A stretch of DNA of 48,908 bases from a virus. A program made the position numbers and the translations under genes. Under the pieces are notes generated by a model. The model had not been told where the DNA came from and made no database searches. It saw only the letters and a program-made list of their open reading frames with translations. Positions 38,102-46,033 of this stretch are shown piece after piece (the first letter of the stretch is position 1; each line of letters begins with the position of its first letter). The stretch spans positions 1 through 48,908 of the IMG/VR virus record IMGVR_UViG_3300041411_000157; one strand, 5' to 3'.

Positions 38102-38123
38102 TAAGCCTCCGCATCCCTAGGAT
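38095..38123 (+). promoter_or_regulatory. Early rightward promoter PR
   Basis: TTGCAA (38095-38100), 17 bases, TAGGAT (38118-38123). It is followed at once by the operator at 38124-38137 and the AGGAGG site of the Cro-like gene. Confidence 0.7.
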
Positions 38124-38137
38124 ATAAGCAGGCTTAT
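38124..38137. promoter_or_regulatory. CI/Cro operator at PR
   Basis: ATAAGCAGGCTTAT, perfect ATAAGC/GCTTAT arms and the exact reverse complement of the PL operator at 37236. It covers the PR transcription start. Confidence 0.82.
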
Positions 38138-38152
38138 CAGGAGGGCTCTCGA

Positions 38153-38362
38153 ATGACCCCCATCGAACGACTTGTCGAGCACTTCGGCAGCCAGACCAAA
38201 ACAGCAGCAGCGCTCGGCGTCTCCCAGGCATCGGTCTCGTACTGGGCTAGTGGCATGACCCGTATGAGCGCCGCGAAGGCATTTCTTGCTGAAGAGCTGA
38301 CTGGCGGAACGGTCACCGCAAGAGAGTTGTGCTCAACACCAGGCCAATCCACTGCCGCATAA
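38153..38362 (+). CDS. cro: Cro-like repressor (YdaS type)
   Basis: A 69-residue HTH protein, MTPIERLVEHFGSQTKTAAA then LGVSQASVSYWASGM, the YdaS/Cro-like form. Divergent from the CI-like gene and just after PR, with AGGAGG 8 bases before the ATG. It should bind the same operators and favour lytic growth. Confidence 0.85.
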   Translation: MTPIERLVEHFGSQTKTAAALGVSQASVSYWASGMTRMSAAKAFLAEELTGGTVTARELCSTPGQSTAA

Positions 38363-38392
38363 CCAATTTCTAACCACGAAAGGAAACGACCT

Positions 38393-38581
38393 ATGTACGA
38401 AGACCCCAAGCACCTTAATCACAATGAAACAAAGGTGCGCCTAAGCGACGAGTACGACGAATACCTGCGCTCCCTGGCAAAGATCCATGGAACCCAGAAA
38501 GCCGTGCTCGCGCGGGAAATTCTAAAAGCTGCAATCCAACAGATGAGGGATGAGCTTACCCGGATTCAAGAGAAGGCCTGA
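38393..38581 (+). CDS. Ribbon-helix-helix small regulator
   Basis: A 62-residue protein. ETKVRLSDEYDEYLRSLAKI then QKAVLAREILKAAIQQM is a typical strand-helix-helix of the Arc/CopG family. It sits in the cII position of a lambda-like layout, so it may be an early transcription factor. Confidence 0.65.
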   Translation: MYEDPKHLNHNETKVRLSDEYDEYLRSLAKIHGTQKAVLAREILKAAIQQMRDELTRIQEKA

Positions 38582-38601
38582 AGGCCCTAAACGGAGGCTA
38601 C

Positions 38602-38877
38602 ATGCCTGAGAACCAAGACGATCTGTCATTGCGACAGCTCGCGGACGACGAGGATATCGAGCTACTGCGGCAGGCAGCCAAAGAACTCGGGATTACGCCG
38701 GAGCAACTAGCAAAGGAACTGATTGAGAAGCACATCGTTGCAAGGACAAGACCCAAGACGATGTCAGGGACGATTCAGCCATTCCGACGACCGTACTCGC
38801 CAGCGAGAGCCAAGCCTGATGAGGGCCTGAAAAGTGAAGTTACTCAAATCGCACCCACAAAAAAACCGACGGACTAG
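38602..38877 (+). CDS. Small regulator-like protein
   Basis: A 91-residue protein. Residues 8-45 (LSLRQLADDEDIELLRQAAK then GITPEQLAKELIEKH) resemble two helices of a RHH or HTH protein; the tail is basic and disordered. A terminator overlaps its stop codon. Confidence 0.55.
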   Translation: MPENQDDLSLRQLADDEDIELLRQAAKELGITPEQLAKELIEKHIVARTRPKTMSGTIQPFRRPYSPARAKPDEGLKSEVTQIAPTKKPTD

Positions 38878-38888
38878 GTCGGCTTTTT
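38866..38888 (+). terminator. Rho-independent terminator (tR-like)
   Basis: CCGAC (38866-38870), loop GGACTAG, GTCGG (38878-38882), then a C and five Ts. It lies between the first PR genes and the Rha/replication genes, so full expression of replication genes needs read-through or another promoter. Confidence 0.85.
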
Positions 38889-38924
38889 GTGTTGCGTACT
38901 ACGAATTACTCTGTGAGGCCGATT

Positions 38925-39722
38925 ATGCATACCTCTGACATTGATGTACAGGGCCTTAAAAAGTCTTCGACACAATTTCTCCAACCGAAAAACGTGTCGC
39001 GACACACGATGTCGTCTCGCGAGATTGCCGATTTGGTGGAGGCGCGCCACAACGACGTTATCGCCACCATAGAGCGGCTTTTCACCAAAGGACTTTTACG
39101 ATCAGCTCGTAAAACCCGGAAGGAGGCTACAGGCGGCCGACCGACCGATGTTTACGACCTCGTCGAGCGTGACACGCACCTGGTGATCGCCGGGTATAGC
39201 GACGAACACCGCGCCCGCGTCATAGACCGCTGGCAGGAGCTGGAAACGCTAGTCGCTCGATCTGTTGCCATGCCTTCCTACGCGGAAGCGCTGAGGCTCT
39301 ACGCCGACCAGATTGAACAGACAGCAGTTCTTCTGATCGAGAACCGCGAGCAAGCCACAAAAATTCACTCCATGGAAAACCTCTTCAAAGAAGGGATGAC
39401 CCATACCCAGTTCTGCAAGGGGCTGAATGGGGTCAACGTCATGCAGGTGGGGAAGTTCCTAGAAGGCCGCAACTGGCTGTTCAACGAGAGCAAATCCGGC
39501 CTGCGCTTCCGCGTGGCGTCTTACGCCCGCGACAAGTACATGACCGAGCATCAGCACGAAGTCACTCCCCACGGCAAAGAGCCATTTGTTTCCTTCACGC
39601 CAGTCCTGCTCAAGAAGGGCGCCGGGCGCCTTTACGACCTGTACCTGGCCGGCGAGCTGCCAATGAAGAAGACCTGGGACGGAATGTTCACCCATGACAA
39701 AGCTTTGAGAGGTGCCGAGTGA
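38925..39722 (+). CDS. Rha-family phage regulatory/antirepressor protein
   Basis: A 265-residue protein. The N-terminal part has the Rha signature SSREIADLVEARHNDVIATI (about 31-50), then GRPTDVYDLVERDTHLVIAG, with a C-terminal ANT/KilAC-like region ending GRLYDLYLAGELPM. ATG 38925 has GTGAGG upstream. The gene contains the palindrome GTGTCGCGACAC (38994-39005), also found before the small terminase gene. It may act in the lytic switch. Confidence 0.75.
   Translation: MHTSDIDVQGLKKSSTQFLQPKNVSRHTMSSREIADLVEARHNDVIATIERLFTKGLLRSARKTRKEATGGRPTDVYDLVERDTHLVIAGYSDEHRARVIDRWQELETLVARSVAMPSYAEALRLYADQIEQTAVLLIENREQATKIHSMENLFKEGMTHTQFCKGLNGVNVMQVGKFLEGRNWLFNESKSGLRFRVASYARDKYMTEHQHEVTPHGKEPFVSFTPVLLKKGAGRLYDLYLAGELPMKKTWDGMFTHDKALRGAE
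38994..39005. promoter_or_regulatory. 12-bp palindrome, possible operator (copy 1)
   Basis: GTGTCGCGACAC inside the 5' part of the Rha-type gene. A second perfect copy is at 44103-44114. Two copies of a 12-base perfect palindrome at regulatory positions suggest a protein-binding site. Confidence 0.45.
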
Positions 39723-40507
39723 GCGTTCAATCAATGAGTTGGGCGCTCGAGCAGAACGACATTGTCGACGCTACGGCGCGCCATGTCCTGCTGTGCCTCG
39801 CAAATTACGCCGACAAGAACGGGAAGGGTGCCTTTCCTTCTGCGAACAGCCTCAGCGCGGACACAGGTCTGTCTCTGCGCACTGTTCGTTACAAGCTTGA
39901 TTACCTGCTGGAGATTGGTGCGATTCGCCTCGGCAACCAGATCATTGCAGCGGCCTACATCGATCGTCACGACCGTCGACCTGTCGTCTATGACCTGTGC
40001 ATCGAACGGGGTGCATCTCCTGCACCCGGTTCTCGACGGGGTGCAAATGAAGACACTGCGGGGTGCAGCTCACAACGCAACGGGGTGCAAATGACGACCG
40101 AACGGGGTGCACCAGCTGCACCCAATCCATCATATAACCATCAATTAACCACCAATGAACCGAGACGGCCTGTCGCTGGCGCTTCGAAGTCGAAAAAATT
40201 CGACCCGCTGACCGCCAAGCCCGACAACGTGTCCGACAAGGCCTGGGCCGACTGGTGCCAGCACCGCAAGGAAATCCGCAAGCCCCTGACCGCGAAGAGC
40301 TGCGAGCAGCAGGCTAAGGCGCTGGAGGGTCATGCCGCCCCGGACCATGTTCTTGGCACCTCGATCGCCAACGGCTGGACGGGGATCTTCCCGGAGAAAG
40401 CCACGGGCAACGTGCACCAATTCCCAGCATCTCGTCACACAGGCTTCGCTGACCGCGACTACACCGCCGGCTTGATCCCGCGGGAGGATGGAACCTATGC
40501 GTTCTGA
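39719..40507 (+). CDS. Replication initiation protein (lambda O-like)
   Basis: A 262-residue protein with GTG start overlapping the Rha stop. The N-terminal winged helix is typical of O-type initiators: DATARHVLLCLANYADKNGK, AFPSANSLSADTGLSLRTVR. The middle carries GC-rich iterons in the DNA (40006-40111). The C-terminal part (about 150-200, DKAWADWCQHRKEIRKPL) is the kind that contacts a helicase loader, and a DnaC-like gene follows. It binds the iterons to open the origin. Confidence 0.8.
   Translation: MSVQSMSWALEQNDIVDATARHVLLCLANYADKNGKGAFPSANSLSADTGLSLRTVRYKLDYLLEIGAIRLGNQIIAAAYIDRHDRRPVVYDLCIERGASPAPGSRRGANEDTAGCSSQRNGVQMTTERGAPAAPNPSYNHQLTTNEPRRPVAGASKSKKFDPLTAKPDNVSDKAWADWCQHRKEIRKPLTAKSCEQQAKALEGHAAPDHVLGTSIANGWTGIFPEKATGNVHQFPASRHTGFADRDYTAGLIPREDGTYAF
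40006..40111 (+). repeat. Iterons: likely replication origin within the initiator gene
   Basis: Five direct copies of a 10-mer, ACGGGGTGCA, at 40006, 40036, 40058 (one base variant), 40080 and 40102. The last four are spaced exactly 22 bases apart, two helical turns. Inverted partners TGCACCC lie at 40021 and 40117. An AT-rich stretch follows at about 40129-40160. This is the lambda-ori pattern, iterons inside the O gene then a melting region. Confidence 0.82.
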
Positions 40508-41303
40508 AAAAGTAATCACCATGCCAAGCGCTCAGGCTGATCCACAAAAGATCACCGGTGTTTGCGAGGACCATGGTCAGTTCCCTCAGACGGTCAACGT
40601 GATCTTCGGCAAGGAGTTCAAGACCGCTTGCCCTGAGTGCCAGCGCATTCGCTTCGAGGAAGAGGCGGCCCGCAAGCAGGCCAACGACTCCCAGATCATT
40701 CGCATGCGGATGGCTGAGAAGCTTGGCTCGGCGCTGATCCCTAAGCGCTTCGCCGGCAAAACCTTCGAAGGCTACGTGGCCGCCACCGCCGAGCAGCACA
40801 AAGCGCTCAACACTTGCCGCCGGTACGCCGCTGAGTTCTCGCAGATCGCTGAGTCGGGCCGCTGCCTGTTGCTACTGGGCAAGCCTGGCACTGGCAAAAC
40901 GCACCTGTCCGTGGCGATCGCCAACGAGATCATGGCCCGGTCGAGCGCTACGGCCGTGTACCGCACTGTCGGCTCCGTACTGCAAGCGATCCGCGCCACC
41001 TACGACCGGACCAGCGAACAGAGCGAAAGCCAGATCCTGTCGAGTCTCGTCAGCCCATCACTGCTGATCCTCGACGAGATCGGCGTCAGCAAGGAAAAGC
41101 CCAGCGACTTCGAGCTGACCACGCTGTTCGCAATCATCAACGGCCGCTACGAGGAGCAGCGCCCGACGGTGATCGTTTCCAACCTGGACGCCAAGGCACT
41201 GCCGGCCGCGATCGGCGAGCGGTGTGCGGATCGTCTGCGGGAGGGTGGAGTGATCGTCATTCCGTTCGAGTGGGAATCTCAGCGCGGCAAGGAGGGTTTT
41301 TGA
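40497..41303 (+). CDS. DnaC-like helicase loader
   Basis: A 268-residue AAA+ ATPase. An N-terminal cysteine/histidine pair region (CEDHGQFPQ ... CPECQRIRF) is followed by Walker A GKPGTGKTH (about 124-132), Walker B LLILDEIG, and sensor-type SNLDAKALPAAIGERCADRL. ATG 40497 is preferred to 40488 because of GGAGG spacing. It delivers the replicative helicase to the origin. Confidence 0.87.
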   Translation: MRSEKVITMPSAQADPQKITGVCEDHGQFPQTVNVIFGKEFKTACPECQRIRFEEEAARKQANDSQIIRMRMAEKLGSALIPKRFAGKTFEGYVAATAEQHKALNTCRRYAAEFSQIAESGRCLLLLGKPGTGKTHLSVAIANEIMARSSATAVYRTVGSVLQAIRATYDRTSEQSESQILSSLVSPSLLILDEIGVSKEKPSDFELTTLFAIINGRYEEQRPTVIVSNLDAKALPAAIGERCADRLREGGVIVIPFEWESQRGKEGF

Positions 41304-41398
41304 TGATCCCTAAATCTGCAATGACACTGGCCTGCACCTTTGCCGGCTTTGCCATCGGTATTTTCTGCGTACTGATCACAATGGCGGTGACGGCATGA
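41303..41398 (+). CDS. Small membrane peptide
   Basis: A 31-residue frame, MIPKSAMTLACTFAGFAIG then IFCVLITMAVTA: one membrane helix. GGAGGG lies 8 bases upstream and it overlaps both neighbours as ATGA-type junctions, which supports expression. Confidence 0.5.
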   Translation: MIPKSAMTLACTFAGFAIGIFCVLITMAVTA

Positions 41399-41865
41399 GC
41401 GACAAGATCAGCGTCAACTGCCAGGCCAAACTCACCGAAGCCATCACCAGCCTGACCACAATGTATCGCGACAAGAAGTTCGTCGTTGTCTCCCTGCGCC
41501 CGGGCAAGGACCGCACGCTCGATCAGAACTCGCTGTGGTTCGCGATGTACAAGCGCATCGCTGAGATGACCCAGATCGGCGACGCGGCCGATGCTCGGCG
41601 CTACTGCAAGCTGCACTTCGGCGTGCAGATCCTGCTGAACGAGGACTCAGGGTTCCAGGCTGCTTGGTACCGGGTCATGCGCCATCTGCCCTATGAGGAA
41701 AAGCTGGCCATGATGGGCGAATGCAAGCTGTTCGGCCCTGACGGCTTCCCAGTGACCAGCCTGTTCAATCGCGCCCAGGGCATCCAGTACACCGACCGCA
41801 TTGCCGCGTTCTTCACCGGCCAAGGTGTGGTGTTCGCCGATCTGCTCGGCAAGGAGGCTGCATGA
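41395..41865 (+). CDS. NinB-like recombination protein
   Basis: A 156-residue protein. The motif RTLDQNSLWFAMYKRIAEM (about 40-58) recalls the LDQN core of NinB/Orf family proteins, and the neighbour is NinG-like. Such proteins bind single-stranded DNA and modulate recombination. The call is moderate; overall similarity to NinB is limited. Confidence 0.55.
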   Translation: MSDKISVNCQAKLTEAITSLTTMYRDKKFVVVSLRPGKDRTLDQNSLWFAMYKRIAEMTQIGDAADARRYCKLHFGVQILLNEDSGFQAAWYRVMRHLPYEEKLAMMGECKLFGPDGFPVTSLFNRAQGIQYTDRIAAFFTGQGVVFADLLGKEAA

Positions 41866-42461
41866 TCGCCAAGCAACCCAAGCCGAAAACCTGCAAGAAC
41901 CCGGCGTGCGGCATCACCTTCCCGCCGCAGCGCCTGGGTCAGGCCGTGTGCAGCCCGAAGTGCGGCCTGGCCATCAAGGATGTGAACAAGGAGAAGGCGC
42001 GCAAGTCTTTGGCTCAGGTCGAGCGCAGGGAGATCAAGGTCCGCAAGGAGAGGCTGAAGAGCAGGGCGGATCATCTGCGCGAAGCCCAGACCGCAGTGAA
42101 CGAGTACGTGCGCATGCGTGACGCTCACCTGCCGTGCATCAGCTGCGACTCGACGCCGAACGACAACGATCTCATGACCGGTAGCCGTTGGGACGCAGGG
42201 CACTATCGATCTGTAGGCGCCTGCCCGGAGCTGCGCTTCGAGCCGATGAACATCCACCGCCAGTGTGTGAAATGCAACCGCAACCTATCCGGCAATGCCG
42301 TGGAGTACCGGATTCGCTTGGTGCAGCGCATCGGCGCAGAGAAAGTGGCATTTCTCGAAGGGCCTCATGAGCCTCGCAAGTACACCGTGGAAGAGATAAA
42401 GGCCATCAAGGCCGAATACCGGGCCAAGACCCGCGAACTGAAAAAGGGGCAGGCAGCATGA
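41862..42461 (+). CDS. ninG: NinG/Rap-like recombination protein
   Basis: A 199-residue protein. It has a zinc-binding N-terminus (CKNPACGITF ... CSPKC), a long charged helix, and the NinG core: LPCISCDS, WDAGHYRSVGACPELRFEPM, NIHRQCVKCNRNLSGN. It resembles the Rap nuclease that cuts recombination joints. It overlaps both neighbours by 4 bases. Confidence 0.88.
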   Translation: MIAKQPKPKTCKNPACGITFPPQRLGQAVCSPKCGLAIKDVNKEKARKSLAQVERREIKVRKERLKSRADHLREAQTAVNEYVRMRDAHLPCISCDSTPNDNDLMTGSRWDAGHYRSVGACPELRFEPMNIHRQCVKCNRNLSGNAVEYRIRLVQRIGAEKVAFLEGPHEPRKYTVEEIKAIKAEYRAKTRELKKGQAA

Positions 42462-43135
42462 AATTGATCAACGCACGTCAAGCGTGGACAGACGCACAGC
42501 ATGAGTCGAACGCCTCAATCAGTGCTGCTGCGGCTGACCGGGCGAAATCCGCGACCGTCGTCCGAAAGGAGAAGGCCGCGCTCCGAGAGATCATCTTCGC
42601 CGCCCAGGGCGAGGACAAAGAAGAGCGTATCAATGCCGTGCGACAGAAGATTCACATTGCCGAGACGCGCCGCACGCCAATTGGTCGGTCGACCCATCGA
42701 GCAGCCCATCTGGTGACCATGGGGAAGGTCCAGAAGGCGATCGATTCGTTGCCGTTCCAGGTGCAGCAGCTGGGGCACTACCTTTACCACCCCTGCATGA
42801 CGGTCGTTCACTTGCTCAACGCCGAGAAGTTGATCTGGTCGGATACTGACTTTGGTGCGCTCACCGACGCGAAGGCGGCGAAGGTACATTGCCTGATCAC
42901 CTGCGCGCTGCAGTCCTACAAGGCCGAGGCGAGCGGGGGTGACGCATGGGGTCCAGCTCGAGTGTCTGACGCCATGATGAAGCTGTACGGGATCGCTATC
43001 CAGCCCAAGCACTGGGATCGCGACTGGCTCGACATCTGGAATTTCCTGCGAAAGGCCATCGAGGAAGTGGATATTCAGGCACAAGAGCCTGTGTGGCAGG
43101 TTATTCACGCAGAAAATGCAGAGGATGCGGCATAA
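42458..43135 (+). CDS. Possible late-gene regulator (Q position)
   Basis: A 225-residue protein with a helical N-terminus and a second part with LGHYLYHPCMTVVHLLNAEK (about 104-123) and DIWNFLRKAIEEVDIQ near the end. No named family from sequence. It occupies the place of the lambda-type antiterminator Q, and a promoter-like sequence and two terminators follow. The antiterminator role is inferred from that context. Confidence 0.45.
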   Translation: MKLINARQAWTDAQHESNASISAAAADRAKSATVVRKEKAALREIIFAAQGEDKEERINAVRQKIHIAETRRTPIGRSTHRAAHLVTMGKVQKAIDSLPFQVQQLGHYLYHPCMTVVHLLNAEKLIWSDTDFGALTDAKAAKVHCLITCALQSYKAEASGGDAWGPARVSDAMMKLYGIAIQPKHWDRDWLDIWNFLRKAIEEVDIQAQEPVWQVIHAENAEDAA

Positions 43136-43140
43136 AGGTG

Positions 43141-43169
43141 TTGCTATGGTGGGGTATTTGATGTACTTT
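43141..43169 (+). promoter_or_regulatory. Candidate late promoter
   Basis: TTGCTA, 17 bases, TACTTT, just after the possible Q gene and about 40 bases before the first of two terminators, as with lambda PR' and tR'. The -10 is poor. Confidence 0.4.
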
Positions 43170-43209
43170 TCCCACACTGCGCAACTTACCTCCAGCGCAC
43201 GACCACTTC

Positions 43210-43240
43210 AAAGCCTCGCCAACGTGCGGGGCTTTTTGTT
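43210..43240 (+). terminator. Rho-independent terminator (tR'-like 1)
   Basis: AAAGCCTCGC, loop CAACGT, GCGGGGCTTT with one G-U pair, then T-rich sequence. The first of two terminators before the late genes. Confidence 0.85.
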
Positions 43241-43280
43241 TATGCGCTGCCGGGGTTCGGTTGCAGCGCGCCTATTCAGG

Positions 43281-43310
43281 GCCTCTGCACATGCAGGGGC
43301 TTTTCTTTTT
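43281..43310 (+). terminator. Rho-independent terminator (tR'-like 2)
   Basis: GCCTCTGC, loop ACAT, GCAGGGGC with one G-U pair, then TTTTCTTTTT. It repeats the arrangement of the previous one 70 bases downstream. Confidence 0.85.
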
Positions 43311-43425
43311 CGGCTCCACCACACCCATCGCTCTGAGCTGGGAGTGCTGCTGGGGCTGACCTATTCGCCGCTGCTCCCCAGCGTTTGGCCGTTCACACCG
43401 GCCCTTTTATTCCTGGAGTCACGCC

Positions 43426-43740
43426 ATGGCTGAACCCGCGAGCACTACTGCCGCCGGCGTCCTGCTTGCCAAGTACGGAATAGTCATTGCCGGATTCGCG
43501 GGCGCAATCCTATCGCTGACATTCCTTCAGGGCCTCACGCGCAAACAAGCATTTTGGGCGTTCTTCACTGGATTCGCCTCTGCGATATTTTGCACGCCGC
43601 TTGCCATAAGCTTTTTCAAGCTTGAGCCCGGCGGTGAAACCCAATACGGCGTTGCCTTCCTGATCGGCCTGCTGGCCATGAACATCATCCCAGGCTTGAA
43701 AGCCCTGGCAGGGAAGTTCGGCGCCACAGGAGCCGCCTGA
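43426..43740 (+). CDS. Holin-like membrane protein
   Basis: A 104-residue protein with three hydrophobic segments (about 10-33, 41-60, 74-92) and small basic loops, the class I holin pattern. GGAG precedes ATG. It would release the GH19 endolysin, which has no signal peptide. It stands far from the endolysin on the linear map but in the same late transcript. Confidence 0.7.
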   Translation: MAEPASTTAAGVLLAKYGIVIAGFAGAILSLTFLQGLTRKQAFWAFFTGFASAIFCTPLAISFFKLEPGGETQYGVAFLIGLLAMNIIPGLKALAGKFGATGAA

Positions 43741-44072
43741 TGAACAGCATCCTTGTTTCTGTCCTGACAGCTACTGATGCCTTCCTATGCGTATTGGTGG
43801 TGATAGCGGCGTGTGACTACCTGCGCCGCATTCGCCCCATCGACCATCCATTACTGAGCGTTTCGTTCTACCTGGTGGCGATCGGTGCATTCGGTGCATT
43901 CGTCACAGCCATCCAAGGTCACTGGGTAAACCCGTTCGGCGTGATGCTTCATGCCGGAGTGGTGGTGTACGCACTGGCTCGCCGCAACCATTTGTTCGAA
44001 GCCAACCCAGTTGATGGCTACCAACCAATAGGGCGTAGCGGTCCAGTGGCGCCACCCCCCAAGAATCCATAA
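43740..44072 (+). CDS. Second small membrane protein, holin-associated
   Basis: A 110-residue protein with three likely membrane segments (about 6-25, 40-59, 65-82) and a hydrophilic proline-rich tail. It overlaps the holin-like stop by one base. It may be an antiholin or accessory holin; that is inferred from pairing. Confidence 0.6.
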   Translation: MNSILVSVLTATDAFLCVLVVIAACDYLRRIRPIDHPLLSVSFYLVAIGAFGAFVTAIQGHWVNPFGVMLHAGVVVYALARRNHLFEANPVDGYQPIGRSGPVAPPPKNP

Positions 44073-44074
44073 CA

Positions 44075-44114
44075 CGCGACACGTTTCGTGAGTGTGCAAA
44101 TCGTGTCGCGACAC
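44075..44114. promoter_or_regulatory. Inverted repeats and palindrome before terminase, possible operator (copy 2)
   Basis: CGCGACACG (44075-44083) and CGTGTCGCG (44102-44110) are inverted repeats; the second arm lies in the perfect palindrome GTGTCGCGACAC (44103-44114) shared with 38994-39005. It lies 12 bases before the small terminase ATG. It could be an operator or a packaging-related site. Confidence 0.45.
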
Positions 44115-44126
44115 TGGAGATATCAA

Positions 44127-44687
44127 ATGGCACTGACCCCAAAGCAGGAGGCCTTCTGCTTGGCCTACCTGAAGACGGGTAACGCCAGCGAGGCCTACAG
44201 GCAGGTATACGCTGCCAAGAACATGAAGCCAGCCACCATCAACGTGAAGGCGAGCGAATTGCTCTCTAACGGTAAGGTGACGGTAAGGCTTGCAGAGCTC
44301 AACCAATCGGCCGTGACCGACTCTGTGATGACCCGTCAGAGAGCCCTGGAGCGCCTCAGCCTGATTGCCGAGACATCCATCACCGACATCCTTGAGTTCG
44401 ACCAGCATGAGGTTGGCGGGCCTGACGGGCCTATCAGCGAAACCATCTGGCGCATGAAGGATAGCGACGAGATCCACGACATGGCATCGGCCACCATCAA
44501 GTCGGTGACCATGACCAAGTTTGGTCCAAAGATCGAGATGTATGACCGCCTGAGCGCGATTCAGCAGCTCGCCAGAATGCAAGGCTGGGAGTCTGCACAG
44601 AAGCATGACCATACCAGCAGCGACGGCAGCATGAGCCCCAAAGGGAAGTCTCTGGACGACTTCTACACCGGCGATGTACCAGCTTAA
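44127..44687 (+). CDS. terS: Terminase small subunit
   Basis: A 186-residue protein. LTPKQEAFCLAYLKTGNASE (about 3-22) then KPATINVKASELLSNGKV is the typical terminase small-subunit HTH region, which recognises the packaging start. ATG 44127 has GGAG 7 bases upstream. It overlaps the large subunit by 14 bases. Confidence 0.88.
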   Translation: MALTPKQEAFCLAYLKTGNASEAYRQVYAAKNMKPATINVKASELLSNGKVTVRLAELNQSAVTDSVMTRQRALERLSLIAETSITDILEFDQHEVGGPDGPISETIWRMKDSDEIHDMASATIKSVTMTKFGPKIEMYDRLSAIQQLARMQGWESAQKHDHTSSDGSMSPKGKSLDDFYTGDVPA

Positions 44688-46017
44688 CCCGAACCTTCGT
44701 GAGTTCTGGCGGATCAGGAAGCCGTACAAGCTTCTGAAGGGTGGGCGGTTCTCATCAAAGACCCAAGACGCGGGCGGCATGGCTGCCTTCCTGGCTCGCA
44801 ACTACACGGTGAAGTTTCTCTGCATTCGCCAGTTCCAGAACCGTATCGCCGATTCGGTGTATACGGTCATCAAGGAAAAGATCGAGCAAGCAGGTTGGTC
44901 GGACGAGTTTGATATCGGCGTGTCGTCGATCAAGCACCGCAAGACCGGCTCGGAGTTTCTGTTCTACGGCATCGCCCGCAACCTGAACGACATCAAGGGC
45001 ACTGAAGGCGTCGACATCTGCTGGATCGAGGAAGGCGAAGGCCTTACCGAAGATCAGTGGAAAGTCATCGACCCCACCATTCGAAAGCAGGGGTCGGAGA
45101 TTTGGATTCTGTGGAACCCGGATCTGATGACCGACTTTGTCCAGGCCAAGCTTCCAAAGCTGCTGGGCGACGACTGCGTCATAAAGCACATCAACTATGC
45201 CGATAACCCGTTCCTCTCCGACACAGCACGCGCCAAGGCTGAGCGGCTTAAGGAGGCAGATGAGGAGTCGTACAACCACATCTATCTCGGCCAGCCGCGC
45301 ACCAACGATGACGCCGCGGTTATCAAGTTCTCATGGGTGGAGGCATGCGTTAACGCGCATCTGAAGCTTGGTATGAGCTTGGCCGGCGCCAAGGCTGTCG
45401 GGTATGACGTGGCGGACAGCGGCGACGACAGTAATGCCTGCGCCATGTTCGACGGGGCTATCTGCTTTGAGATGGACGATTGGAAGGCTGGTGAGGACGA
45501 GCTGAACGAGTCGGCAATGCGTGCCTGGTCTCACGTTCGCGGTGGGCGCCTGATCTACGACAGCATCGGCAACGGCGCTCACGTGGGTTCCACGCTGAAG
45601 GCTGCACGCATTCATGGCGGGTACTTCAAGTTCAACGCCGCCGGCGCCATCGTCAATCCTGAGAAGGAATACGCGCCGAAGATCAAGAACAAGGACAAGT
45701 TCGAGAACCTGAAGGCTCAGGCCTGGCAGGACGTGGCCGACCGTATGCGCAATACGTTCAACGCGATCACCAAGGGGCACAAGTTCAAAGCCTCCGACCT
45801 GATCAGCATCTCAGGCGACCTGAGAAAGATCGAGCAACTCAAGCTCGAACTGTCTACACCTCGCAAGCGCTACAGCAAGCGAGGGCTGGATATGGTCGAG
45901 ACAAAGGATGAACTGGCCCGGCGCAGTGTTGCGTCCCCCAACCTGGCTGACGCATTCGTGATGGGCGCATGCCCGCACCTGGTGGCAAACGGAAGGCCTA
46001 TTCGAGACCTCCTCTGA
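44674..46017 (+). CDS. terL: Terminase large subunit
   Basis: A 447-residue ATPase-nuclease of the PBSX type. The ATPase part has KLLKGGRFSSKTQDAGGM (Walker A region, about 19-36), VDICWIEEGEGL (Walker B) and WILWNPD (coupling). The nuclease part has VGYDVADSGDDSNA and ends with PNLADAFVMG. It pumps DNA into the prohead. Confidence 0.9.
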   Translation: MYQLNPNLREFWRIRKPYKLLKGGRFSSKTQDAGGMAAFLARNYTVKFLCIRQFQNRIADSVYTVIKEKIEQAGWSDEFDIGVSSIKHRKTGSEFLFYGIARNLNDIKGTEGVDICWIEEGEGLTEDQWKVIDPTIRKQGSEIWILWNPDLMTDFVQAKLPKLLGDDCVIKHINYADNPFLSDTARAKAERLKEADEESYNHIYLGQPRTNDDAAVIKFSWVEACVNAHLKLGMSLAGAKAVGYDVADSGDDSNACAMFDGAICFEMDDWKAGEDELNESAMRAWSHVRGGRLIYDSIGNGAHVGSTLKAARIHGGYFKFNAAGAIVNPEKEYAPKIKNKDKFENLKAQAWQDVADRMRNTFNAITKGHKFKASDLISISGDLRKIEQLKLELSTPRKRYSKRGLDMVETKDELARRSVASPNLADAFVMGACPHLVANGRPIRDLL

Positions 46018-46033
46018 ATCAATTGGTGAACAC

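Noticed and set aside
40006-40123. CRISPR array from the regular repeats in the O-like gene
   Set aside because: The repeats are 10-mers spaced 22 bases apart within a coding gene, fitting iterons; there are no CRISPR-length repeats or cas genes in the window.
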